From Candidatus Bathyarchaeota archaeon (lineage in GTDB: Archaea > Thermoproteota > Bathyarchaeia > Bathyarchaeales > B26-1): a stretch of 7,080 nucleotides of DNA. The stretch covers positions 1-7,080 of the forward strand of contig QMYL01000047.1 in NCBI GenBank assembly GCA_003662645.1, given 5' to 3'. Below are positions 1 to 5,680 of this stretch, piece by piece. Within the stretch, counting starts at the first letter, position 1, and each line of letters begins with the position of its first letter. Position numbers and translations under genes: made by a program. The notes beneath the pieces were generated by a model. It worked only from the letters and a program-made list of their open reading frames with translations, was not told where the DNA came from and ran no database searches.

Positions 1-830
1 AATATGGGCTGACCTACACAAACAACTATATCAGACGCAGTAGCCGTCTTGTTGTAAGCGTACCCAACTTTCACAACACCTGAACCTACAGCGTTGACCA
101 TAACGTCGCCGCTGCCAGCGATCACCGGGGTTCCCCTCATCAACCCAGTGGACTTGGAGGCCTCTTCCGTCACCTCCCCAATTACATCATCAGACGAGAC
201 GAGCTTTGGTAGTTTATCGGTTGGGAATCCAATCTCCTCGAGGAGGTTCAGGGCATATATACCCTTCTCGGCATCTAGAAAGCCGCTTGAGGAGGCCAAC
301 GCCCTATCCAGAACGTACTCACCAGTGAGCTTGTAGGCTATATAATCTTTAGGTTGTAGGATTACCCTCGTCTCAGCCATTATCTCTGGTTGATTCTCCT
401 TAACCCATAAAACCTTGCAGTATGAGTAGAAGGGGTCAACCTTAACGCCAGTTATCCTATGAACCTCCTCCTCACCTATATCAATCTTAATCCTCGAGGC
501 TTGAGGCTCAGCCCTCTTATCCATCCAAAGGATAGATGGACGCAGCGGCCTCCCATCCCTTCCTATAAAGGATGGCGTGTTCGTTTGGCTACTCAGCCCT
601 ATGCATATTATGTCTCGTGGGGATATCCCAGCCTTATCGAGCGCTATCTTCAAGCTCTCCACTGTGGCCTTCCACCATGTGGTTGGATCCTGCTCCGCCC
701 ATCCCGGCTTTGGTATATCCACTTGGTATTCAACGTAGCCCTTCGATACGAGCTTGCCTTCAGTGTTAAAGATCACAGTCTTGGTTCCGGTTGTGCCGAC
801 ATCTATACCGAGTAAATAACCCCCTGACAG
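1..830 (-). CDS. FGGY-family carbohydrate kinase, N-terminal part (truncated by window edge)
   Basis: This is an ATP-dependent sugar or polyol kinase of the xylulokinase/gluconokinase superfamily, cytosolic. The 276 visible residues cover the first FGGY domain and the start of the second; the rest lies beyond position 1. Visible marks are the phosphate-1 loop DVGTTGTK (residues 10-17), PGWAEQDP (41-48), LWMD (101-104), an exact fit to the FGGY signature 1 pattern around FYSYCKVLWVKEN (134-146), PKDYIAYKLTGE (160-171) and AGSGD (238-242), whose Asp is the expected catalytic base. The substrate is unknown: the QMHG motif of classical xylulokinases is replaced by SQTNT (81-85). No ATG, GTG or TTG occurs in frame between the upstream TAG and the phosphate loop, so I place the start at CTG (830), six bases after GGGGGAG. 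It is divergent from the cupin and dehydrogenase genes, perhaps of the same pathway. Family is secure; substrate and start are less so. Confidence 0.9.
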   Translation of the reverse strand, partial: MSGGYLLGIDVGTTGTKTVIFNTEGKLVSKGYVEYQVDIPKPGWAEQDPTTWWKATVESLKIALDKAGISPRDIICIGLSSQTNTPSFIGRDGRPLRPSILWMDKRAEPQASRIKIDIGEEEVHRITGVKVDPFYSYCKVLWVKENQPEIMAETRVILQPKDYIAYKLTGEYVLDRALASSSGFLDAEKGIYALNLLEEIGFPTDKLPKLVSSDDVIGEVTEEASKSTGLMRGTPVIAGSGDVMVNAVGSGVVKVGYAYNKTATASDIVVCVGQPI

Positions 831-836
831 CTCGAT

Positions 837-843
837 CTCCCCC
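837..843 (-). promoter_or_regulatory. Ribosome binding site supporting a CTG start
   Basis: GGGGGAG on the minus strand lies six bases before the CTG at 830. This spacing suits a Shine-Dalgarno site and is the main support for a CTG start, since no standard start codon is available before the phosphate-binding loop. Confidence 0.5.
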
Positions 844-888
844 TAAGTTAATCTATTCAGCGTCCTTTTAGATAGTATCTGACTTAGG

Positions 889-899
889 CTATAAAAATT
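889..899 (-). promoter_or_regulatory. Probable TATA box for the FGGY kinase
   Basis: On the minus strand AATTTTTATAG lies about 60 bases before the kinase start. An archaeal TATA box here would start transcription near 868, leaving a leader of about 38 bases that includes the GGGGGAG site. The 831-1005 gap is a divergent promoter region with no gene that I can support. Assigned by eye only. Confidence 0.4.
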
Positions 900-958
900 C
901 GAGTTTGATTTTCTTCTATGTCTATGCGGTTTAGGCCTTTCAGCCTTTCTAAGCATCG

Positions 959-970
959 AAAAAGATTTTA
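959..970 (+). promoter_or_regulatory. Probable TATA-like box for the cupin gene
   Basis: AAAAAGATTTTA lies about 40 bases before the cupin ATG. Transcription would start near 991, giving a short leader with the G-rich ribosome site GGTGGTGGAG (994-1003) just before the ATG at 1006. It would serve the cupin and dehydrogenase together. The match to a TATA consensus is moderate. Confidence 0.35.
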
Positions 971-1005
971 GCTCTCTATGTTAACAATACTTTGGTGGTG
1001 GAGTT

Positions 1006-1356
1006 ATGGAAGTTATCAACATCGACGATATTGAAGGATACATGCTTGGTGATGAGAAGACCGGAACCCTCAGGAGGATAAAGACCGTATTCACATCAAA
1101 GAATATGAGGGTTCATGTGGGAATCTTCCCACCGAAACAGGCCAGCTCAAGGCACTCACATCCAAACTCGGAGGAGATAGTCTACGTCGTCAAGGGGAGG
1201 GGCAAGGTCACAGCAGGTGATGAGACGAGGGAGTATGGGCCTAACACCCTAATCTTCATACCAGTAGGCGTTCCACACCAATACTTCAACACTGGAGATG
1301 GCGAGATGGTGCTGCTGGCCATATACAGTCCGCCGACGGAGCTGCCGAGCAAGTAA
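1006..1356 (+). CDS. Small single-domain cupin protein
   Basis: This is a 116-residue cytosolic cupin (cupin_2 type), a beta-barrel normally binding one metal ion. Cupin motif 1 is seen at residues 45-66 with H50, H52 and E56/E57 as probable ligands; motif 2 follows at 78-95 (GPNTLIFIPVGVPHQYFN), with H91 as the last ligand, so a metal site seems intact. Small cupins serve as sugar isomerases, dioxygenases or ligand sensors, and the sequence does not decide among these. There is no DNA-binding domain, so it is not a complete regulator. The ATG follows GGTGGTGGAG closely. The gene is 39 bases upstream of the dehydrogenase on the same strand and they are probably cotranscribed, which suggests a role on the same substrate. 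Family is sure; reaction is unknown. Confidence 0.9.
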   Translation: MEVINIDDIEGYMLGDEKTGTLRRIKTVFTSKNMRVHVGIFPPKQASSRHSHPNSEEIVYVVKGRGKVTAGDETREYGPNTLIFIPVGVPHQYFNTGDGEMVLLAIYSPPTELPSK

Positions 1357-1395
1357 ACCCAAAGTTGAGGTCAATCAAACTTAGAGGTTGCGACC

Positions 1396-2382
1396 ATGCC
1401 TAAGAGGTTCAAGGTTATAATTACAGATGCCGAGTATGCCTCCCACGAGCCAGAACGGGAGGTATTATCCAAGTTTAACGTTGAGTTGGTGAAGTACCAG
1501 TGTAGAACCGAGGATGAAGTCATAGAGAACTGCAGAGACGCAGACGCCCTCCTAAACCAGTATGCCCCGATAACGAGGAGGGTTATAGAGAGCCTCGAGA
1601 AGGCTAAGGTTATCGTCCGATACGGGATCGGCGTCGACAACATAGACCTGGAGGCTGCAACCGAGAGGGGGATCTATGTAGCCAATGTTATATATGATAT
1701 ATGCGATGTGGCCGACCATGCGGTGACGTTGATGCTCTCCCTGAATAGGAAGATAACCCTAGCGGATAAAAGCGTTAAGGAGGGCTGTTGGGACTGGAAG
1801 CCCCTCCAGCCAATAATGAGGGTCAGGGGCAGAACCGTCGGGATAGTCGGCTTTGGCCGGGTTGGGAGGGAGGTGGCCAAGAGGGTGAGGTGCTTAGGTG
1901 TGAGGATTATGGCGTATGACCCCTACCTTCCACCTGAAGTCTTCGAGGAGAATAGGGTGGAGAGGGTTGACCTAGATACCCTCTTAAGGGTGTCTGATAT
2001 AATCACGTTACATGTAGCCTTGACAGATGAGACCTACCACATGATAGGGGCTGAAGAGCTTCGGAAGATGAAGAGAACGGCTCTACTAATCAACGCATCG
2101 AGAGGCGCAGTGGTAGATGAGAAGGCTTTGTATAGAGCACTGAAGGAGGGCTGGATAGCTGGTGCAGCCTTGGATGTTATGGAGAAGGAGCCCCCAGATA
2201 GGGACAATCCGATACTGAGTTTGGATAACGTTATAGTAACCCCCCACATGGCTTGGTACTCGACTGCATCGGTGAAGGAGATACAGAGGAAGGCCGCCGA
2301 GGAGGTTGCGAGGGTTCTAAGCGGAAAGGCCCCGATAAACTTAGTTAATAAGGACGTGCTTAAAGTAAAAAGTAGAGGTTAA
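1396..2382 (+). CDS. D-isomer-specific 2-hydroxyacid dehydrogenase, CtBP-like
   Basis: This is a 328-residue, full-length NAD-dependent dehydrogenase that would interconvert a 2-oxoacid and a D-2-hydroxyacid in the cytosol. The N-terminal catalytic half holds RYGIGVDNIDLEAATERG (75-92). The Rossmann half has GFGRVG (152-157) and D175 at the end of the second strand, which favours NAD over NADP. Catalytic residues are R236 (in NASRG), E265 (in EKEPP) and H284 (in TPHMAWYS). TPHxAWYS is typical of the CtBP-like branch (cd05299-type) rather than of classical phosphoglycerate dehydrogenase (TPHIGGST), and there is no ACT regulatory domain. GAGGT at 1383-1387 lies eight bases before the ATG. Its place after the cupin and opposite a sugar kinase suggests a sugar-acid or glyoxylate-type pathway, but the physiological substrate is unknown. 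Confidence 0.93.
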   Translation: MPKRFKVIITDAEYASHEPEREVLSKFNVELVKYQCRTEDEVIENCRDADALLNQYAPITRRVIESLEKAKVIVRYGIGVDNIDLEAATERGIYVANVIYDICDVADHAVTLMLSLNRKITLADKSVKEGCWDWKPLQPIMRVRGRTVGIVGFGRVGREVAKRVRCLGVRIMAYDPYLPPEVFEENRVERVDLDTLLRVSDIITLHVALTDETYHMIGAEELRKMKRTALLINASRGAVVDEKALYRALKEGWIAGAALDVMEKEPPDRDNPILSLDNVIVTPHMAWYSTASVKEIQRKAAEEVARVLSGKAPINLVNKDVLKVKSRG

Positions 2383-2385
2383 CTC

Positions 2386-2410
2386 AGGCCGGGATAGCCT
2401 ATATTTTTTT
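2386..2410 (+). terminator. Possible weak terminator after the dehydrogenase gene
   Basis: AGGC (2386-2389) and GCCT (2397-2400) can pair around a seven-base loop and are followed by ATATTTTTTT. Archaeal termination mainly needs a T-tract, which is present. The stem is only four base pairs, and the same T-rich run is also the best TATA box for the next gene, so the call is tentative. Confidence 0.3.
2399..2407 (+). promoter_or_regulatory. TATA box for the amidohydrolase, leaderless mRNA predicted
   Basis: CTATATTTT is centred about 26 bases before the ATG at 2428, the usual distance from an archaeal TATA box to the transcription start. No Shine-Dalgarno sequence lies before that ATG, which fits a leaderless transcript. 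The amidohydrolase is therefore probably transcribed separately from the dehydrogenase. Confidence 0.5.
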
Positions 2411-2427
2411 CTTTATCGGTGTTATTT

Positions 2428-3243
2428 ATGAGAGTTGGTTATGTACAGTTTAGACCAATATTTGGAGATAAAGAGCGAAACATAAGGCGGATGGTCGAGT
2501 TTCTAAGGAGTGGCGTTAAGCTTGGCGCAGAACTACTCGTCCTCCCAGAGTTATGTAACACCGGTTACAAATTTGAGAGTGCGGATGAGCTGGAGAGACT
2601 TGCGGAGGAAATACCGAATGGTGAAACGACCGAGGAACTCATAAATTTCGCAGAGGATGCCTGCATCTCCGTAATCGCCGGCGTGTGTGAACGGGATGGC
2701 AATAGATACTTCAACTCAGCGGTTCTGGTTGGGCCTGAAGGCTTCATCGCGAGGTATAGGAAGGCCCACTTATTCGATGAGGAGAATATCTGGTTCTCAA
2801 AGGGTGACACACCCTTCCAAGTCTATGAAACATCGGGAGTCAAGGTGGGGATTATGATCTGTTTCGACTGGTTCTTTCCAGAGGTTATAAGGATACTGGC
2901 CCTAAAGGGTGCCCAGATAATATGCCATCCCGCAAACTTGATCCTCCCATACTGCCAGACTGCGCTCTTAGGGGCAGCCGTCCAGAATAGGGTATTCATC
3001 ATAACCGCGAACCGCGTTGGGTTTGAGAGGGGAATAGAGTTCACAGGTATGAGCCAGATAGTCAACCCGATGATGGAGGTTATAGCTAGGAGCGGTAGAA
3101 GCGAGGAAGAAGTTAAGGTTGTAGATATCGAACCCAGCCTTGCGGATTCAAAGAGGATAACCAGATACAACGATCTATGGAGTGATAGGAGGGTTGATCT
3201 ATACCACCCAATACTGGAGCGGTCCTGTGAAGCTCAGAAATAG
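2428..3243 (+). CDS. Carbon-nitrogen hydrolase (nitrilase superfamily amidase)
   Basis: This is a 271-residue cytosolic amidohydrolase of the nitrilase superfamily, which cleaves non-peptide C-N bonds in amides, carbamoyl compounds or nitriles. The Glu-Lys-Cys triad is complete: E41 in LPELCNTGY, K112 in YRKAHLF and nucleophile C145 in GIMICFDWFFPE; E118/E119 may be the accessory glutamate. Length is normal for a single-domain member. The Asp-Trp-Phe-Phe-Pro-Glu after the cysteine resembles omega-amidase, N-carbamoyl amino acid or aliphatic amidase branches, but I cannot choose among them. I start at ATG 2428 rather than at in-frame GTG 2419: the family begins right at the first beta-strand (RVGYVQF), and the TATA box points to 2428. 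It follows the dehydrogenase by 45 bases but probably has its own promoter, so a shared pathway is possible, not shown. Confidence 0.92.
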   Translation: MRVGYVQFRPIFGDKERNIRRMVEFLRSGVKLGAELLVLPELCNTGYKFESADELERLAEEIPNGETTEELINFAEDACISVIAGVCERDGNRYFNSAVLVGPEGFIARYRKAHLFDEENIWFSKGDTPFQVYETSGVKVGIMICFDWFFPEVIRILALKGAQIICHPANLILPYCQTALLGAAVQNRVFIITANRVGFERGIEFTGMSQIVNPMMEVIARSGRSEEEVKVVDIEPSLADSKRITRYNDLWSDRRVDLYHPILERSCEAQK

Positions 3244-3271
3244 GAGAGAGGGCTCAAGGAATTACGGTAGA

Positions 3272-3460
3272 TTACTCAATCCCGTACTTCTCGGCCATCC
3301 TCTTTAACCTTGCGATGTGGAATAAGGCCTCTTCAACCGGTTCATAACCCCTGTATCCCGCGGCCACGTCCTCCAAGGACTCAAGTATATGTAAAGCCTT
3401 GGTTAAGTTTTCCCTCGTTGGGTTCTTAATCAGCTCTCTCATGGTGCCGAGTTTCTCCAA
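3272..3460 (-). CDS. Small helical protein of unknown function (62 residues)
   Basis: I do not recognise the family. The product is short, charged and apparently all-helical, with two amphipathic stretches (about residues 15-33 and 40-60) and no membrane segment or cysteine, so a small cytosolic helical hairpin is likely. It looks coding: composition is protein-like and a TATA box is correctly placed. The start is uncertain. TTG at 3460 has GGAG shortly upstream; ATG at 3442 (giving 56 residues) has GGAG twelve bases away. It is convergent with the amidohydrolase, 28 bases apart. Downstream of the signal peptidase and on the same strand, it could be read from that operon too, though its own promoter is plausible. 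Nothing in the sequence assigns a role. Confidence 0.6.
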   Translation of the reverse strand: MEKLGTMRELIKNPTRENLTKALHILESLEDVAAGYRGYEPVEEALFHIARLKRMAEKYGIE

Positions 3461-3479
3461 GGCTCTCCAGCGTCAGATG

Positions 3480-3488
3480 TATAAATTT
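3480..3488 (-). promoter_or_regulatory. TATA box for the 62-residue protein gene
   Basis: AAATTTATA on the minus strand is centred about 25 bases before 3460-3458. Transcription would begin at or next to the TTG start, or 16-18 bases before the alternative ATG at 3442. The rest of 3461-3587 shows no gene or RNA that I can support. Confidence 0.45.
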
Positions 3489-3587
3489 GTAGGGCCTTAT
3501 TATCCGTTCTATGGCCCCTAAATCCTGATACCTAACCGCCGAGAAACTCTTTTAAGGATAACGTGATCCCGGAGACTTCCCCATGGC

Positions 3588-4739
3588 TCAGCTGTCTCTA
3601 TCCAGCGATTTTTCAATCCTCAATAGGTAGGGCTTAGGTTTAAGGGAGGGCTTAGGCTTCCTCATCAACAGCTCGGTTCTCCTCCGGTTGATCATGTGTA
3701 GAGCCGATATGGTGAGTGTGGAGAGGAGTACGGCTTCAATCAGCGACGGTAAGAATGGACTGACCGCCAGCATATTGTAGACGGCTCCTGTTGGAAGTAG
3801 GTAGGGTGCGATCGAGACGGCTATCGGGGATTTAACCAAGCCATGGATTGACTTGGCTCTCACGGTTACATTCACGGTTACCGAGGATAGGGGTGGAATC
3901 ACTACACAAGACGGTGTTATAGAGACTTCACCGTACGGGTCTTCTATCACCCGCAGACAGAGAATTGATGGAAGTATCCACCCATTCCTAAAGGTATATG
4001 GTTCGGAAACCTTCGAACCCAGCTTCACAACCCCAAAGTTCAGTGGATCTCCATCCCCAACCACGATGCCCTCCCCAACCTCAACCTGGTACGATATTTG
4101 AATATAACCTGAACAGCCGAGTGATGGTAAGAAGGATGCTGAGAATAGGAGTAGGCCTATAAGTAGGAGGATACCGCCTCTTGGAACCTTAAACTTGAAG
4201 GGTTTATCTGATCTCTTCGCCCTCTTATCAAGCCTGTCCATCAGTAGTGATGAAGCCATAAGGCTCACTATCAAGGCGGCGGCCAACATCGGGTTACCGT
4301 GGAGTACACCTATAATATACCCGAGCTTCGGTATGGTCAGCGGCCTCCCAGCCACCTGTGGGACTACGGCTAGGATATCCCCTTTATCGACTGTGAAGGG
4401 GTCCACTTCAGGGTTGTTATCCCCTTTGGTTATGTAGGCGCCGTTCATCATTCCGACTATCCGGTGGCACCAGACCGGCGGGATGGCTGGTGCGTTAAAG
4501 ACTATTATGTCACCAACTCTAGGCTCGTAGCCTAAGGCCTTCAATATGGAGTATGGAACCGTGAGGACTATTGAGTCGTGGGTTATGGTTGGGAACATGC
4601 TATAGCCCTGTCCACGGATCAGAAAGGGTGTGGAGGAGTTGGACAATACCACGGTTAGAATGGAGAATAAGGTAACCAACCTAATCGCGAACTTCAAATT
4701 CCACCTATTCATGAGCCTTCCCCTTAAAGTCTTAAACAT
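3588..4739 (-). CDS. Archaeal signal peptidase I (S26B) with extra membrane-anchored ectodomain
   Basis: This membrane protease removes signal peptides at the outer face of the membrane. Catalytic residues are visible: S47 in GYSMFPTI, H92 in CHRIVGM (His in place of the bacterial Lys, as in archaeal and ER enzymes) and D107 in TKGDNN. At 383 residues it is much longer than the usual 150-220. After the catalytic domain (about 40-135) come a membrane helix (151-167), a basic cytosolic loop (168-187), another helix (189-206), an ectodomain of alternating beta-strand character (207-325, with NFGVVKLGS at 234-242), a last helix (329-350) and a Lys/Pro-rich cytosolic tail. The ATG has GGAGG nine bases upstream. 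Lying in one strand run behind a secreted protein and a 50-residue protein, it may be a dedicated SipW-like peptidase for the nearby secreted paralogues. Protease call is firm; dedication is inferred. Confidence 0.92.
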   Translation of the reverse strand: MFKTLRGRLMNRWNLKFAIRLVTLFSILTVVLSNSSTPFLIRGQGYSMFPTITHDSIVLTVPYSILKALGYEPRVGDIIVFNAPAIPPVWCHRIVGMMNGAYITKGDNNPEVDPFTVDKGDILAVVPQVAGRPLTIPKLGYIIGVLHGNPMLAAALIVSLMASSLLMDRLDKRAKRSDKPFKFKVPRGGILLLIGLLLFSASFLPSLGCSGYIQISYQVEVGEGIVVGDGDPLNFGVVKLGSKVSEPYTFRNGWILPSILCLRVIEDPYGEVSITPSCVVIPPLSSVTVNVTVRAKSIHGLVKSPIAVSIAPYLLPTGAVYNMLAVSPFLPSLIEAVLLSTLTISALHMINRRRTELLMRKPKPSLKPKPYLLRIEKSLDRDS

Positions 4740-4803
4740 TCCGCTCGTCCTCCGAAAATATTCTAAAAATTTGGAAATGGGGATGGGGAGGTGTCTACAC
4801 CAT

Positions 4804-4956
4804 TTACGCGCAGTCTCTCTTGTCTTCCAGCAGGGTTACCTTATCAACCCTCCAGTGCTTCAGCCATTTAAGCGCCTCAACGGCTTCCTCGATCTCCTTC
4901 TTCGCATTCTCTGAGTAGTCGTTGGATATCAACGCTATCAGGCATACCGCTTTCAC
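4804..4956 (-). CDS. Small 50-residue protein, translationally coupled to the secreted protein gene
   Basis: I do not recognise this family. A GTG start lies 2 bases after the stop codon of the upstream secreted protein gene, and GGAGGTG, a near-perfect ribosome site, lies eight bases before it inside that gene's last codons. The product begins MKAVCLIALISND and continues with one long charged helix (about residues 14-34, EIEEAVEALKWLKHW), a short VDKVTLLED segment and a C-terminal Cys. The start resembles a beta-strand followed by a helix, so a small cytosolic protein is more likely than a secreted one; the hydrophobic run (4-11) is too short for a membrane helix. It sits between the secreted protein and the signal peptidase, 64 bases from the latter, so a role in assembly or regulation of that system is possible. 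The ribosome site and codon pattern make it a convincing gene. Confidence 0.72.
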   Translation of the reverse strand: MKAVCLIALISNDYSENAKKEIEEAVEALKWLKHWRVDKVTLLEDKRDCA

Positions 4957-4958
4957 AG

Positions 4959-5498
4959 CTACTGCACCTCCGCCCTTATATTTAAGCTCACGGTTACGCT
5001 CTGAGCTGATGCCCCCGTCGTCTGGACCTTTATCCAGACATCGGCTGTCTCAGAGGCGTTGAGGTTGAAGGACCCTATGATCCCGGCTCCAGTGTTACTG
5101 TCTATCACGTAGCTTTGAGTTGTCGTCCCATTCTTCACGTAGATTGTTATCTGCATGTTCTCTGGTACGTTGCTCGATGTAACCTCTATCGAGACGTTCA
5201 TGTTCTGGTCGTAGTTGTTCTTTATCTGGAATACTGGATCGCCGTCCTTCCCGAATTGGATGATCTGCCTCTCTCCGACCGTGACGCTGTCGAAGTCTAT
5301 CACCAACTTTCCTGACTCGAAGTGCGCCCAACCATCGTTACCGTTTATTATCGCCAGGGTTGCTGAGCTCTGGGAGACTATCGATATCGATGAGTCGAGC
5401 GGCGATGATATCATGAGGTAGTTGAACGCCGGTAGGACCGCCATCATGACCACGATTAACCCCGCCCCGAACATTAGGTAATCAATCTTCCTGTCCAT
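4959..5498 (-). CDS. Secreted beta-rich protein, TasA/AbpA-like candidate pilus or fibre subunit
   Basis: This 179-residue protein has a short charged start (MDRKID), a hydrophobic signal segment (8-30) and a mature part of about 145 residues rich in Ser, Thr, Val and Asn with alternating beta-strand pattern, without cysteine. Landmarks are NGNDGWAH (52-59), FGKDGDP (82-88), IYVK (119-122), IGSF (141-144) and WIKVQTTGAS (155-164). All recur in the paralogue across the divergent promoter. Sequons at N101, N123 and N147 allow N-glycosylation. Size, signal type and the signal peptidase in the same strand run recall TasA/camelysin proteins and archaeal bundling pilin AbpA, in which subunits join by donating an N-terminal strand; the SSISIVSQSS stretch could be that strand. 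The perfect GAGGTGAT ribosome site suggests abundant synthesis, so this is my candidate major subunit. Secretion is well supported; fibre assembly is inferred. Confidence 0.88.
   Translation of the reverse strand: MDRKIDYLMFGAGLIVVMMAVLPAFNYLMISSPLDSSISIVSQSSATLAIINGNDGWAHFESGKLVIDFDSVTVGERQIIQFGKDGDPVFQIKNNYDQNMNVSIEVTSSNVPENMQITIYVKNGTTTQSYVIDSNTGAGIIGSFNLNASETADVWIKVQTTGASAQSVTVSLNIRAEVQ
4965..4971 (-). promoter_or_regulatory. Ribosome binding site of the 50-residue protein gene
   Basis: GGAGGTG on the minus strand lies within the last codons of the secreted protein gene, eight bases before the GTG at 4956. It is the main evidence that the short frame is translated, presumably by ribosomes arriving from the upstream gene. 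Confidence 0.65.
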
Positions 5499-5503
5499 TT
5501 CGC

Positions 5504-5511
5504 ATCACCTC
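5504..5511 (-). promoter_or_regulatory. Perfect Shine-Dalgarno site of the major secreted protein gene
   Basis: GAGGTGAT on the minus strand matches eight consecutive bases of the archaeal anti-Shine-Dalgarno complement and lies five bases before the ATG at 5498. It requires a leadered mRNA, unlike the divergent paralogue. I see no clear TATA box at the right distance; CATACATAA near 5534-5542 is the only weak candidate. Confidence 0.7.
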
Positions 5512-5563
5512 GCGGATATATTATAAGAATGAGTTATGTATGGGTTATTGTGTTGGTCCAAAG

Positions 5564-5617
5564 TGTACAAAAACCGCCACAGAACTCTGAAATGGACACT
5601 TCTGTACAAATCTACCG
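5564..5617. repeat. Direct repeat TGTACAAA...ACCG in divergent promoter region
   Basis: TGTACAAAAACCG (5564-5576) is echoed by TGTACAAATCTACCG (5603-5617), 39 bases further on, and a partial TGTAC occurs at 5626-5630. They lie between the two divergent secreted protein genes and upstream of the plus-strand TATA box, where a regulator acting on both arms would bind. TGTACA is itself a palindrome. A function as operator is inferred. Confidence 0.4.
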
Positions 5618-5653
5618 GTTGAAGATGTACGCAGTTGACCATATTAAATTCGC

Positions 5654-5662
5654 TATAAATAT
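5654..5662 (+). promoter_or_regulatory. TATA box for the second secreted protein gene
   Basis: TATAAATAT is centred about 23 bases before the ATG at 5681, placing transcription at or within a few bases of the start codon. A nearby ATATTAAAT (5641-5649) could instead give a leader of roughly ten bases containing GGGGAT (5671-5676). A leaderless or nearly leaderless mRNA is likely either way. Confidence 0.5.
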
Positions 5663-5680
5663 AATGTGTAGGGGATAACG

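Noticed and set aside
459..815. Open plus-strand frames opposite the kinase gene
   Set aside because: The minus-strand frame carries several FGGY kinase motifs in the right order; the plus-strand frames have no recognisable domain and are antisense shadows.
2419..2427. GTG at 2419 as start of the amidohydrolase
   Set aside because: It adds three residues before the conserved first strand, lacks a ribosome site, and lies upstream of the transcription start predicted from the TATA box. ATG at 2428 fits better.
3461..3587. Possible tRNA or small RNA between the 62-residue gene and the signal peptidase gene
   Set aside because: I found no tRNA cloverleaf, TPsiC-like arm or stable extended stem; only the TATA box of the small gene is supported.
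4630..4914. Plus-strand frame of 94 residues spanning the signal peptidase start
   Set aside because: It overlaps two minus-strand genes that have ribosome sites, and shows no domain of its own.
5095..5331. Second minus-strand frame inside the secreted protein gene (78 residues, Arg-rich)
   Set aside because: Its Arg/Asp-rich composition is typical of an out-of-frame read, and the overlapping frame has a signal sequence and a paralogue.
5405..5498. Class III (type IV pilin, PibD-cleaved) signal in the 179-residue protein
   Set aside because: The residues before the hydrophobic segment (MDRKIDYLM) do not give a clear pilin cleavage motif, and a signal peptidase I is encoded in the same strand run. 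A class I signal is the simpler reading.
5516..5526. AT-rich TTATAATATAT as TATA box of the leftward secreted protein gene
   Set aside because: It would start transcription near or inside the start codon, removing the perfect Shine-Dalgarno site at 5504-5511, so it is probably not the promoter of that gene.
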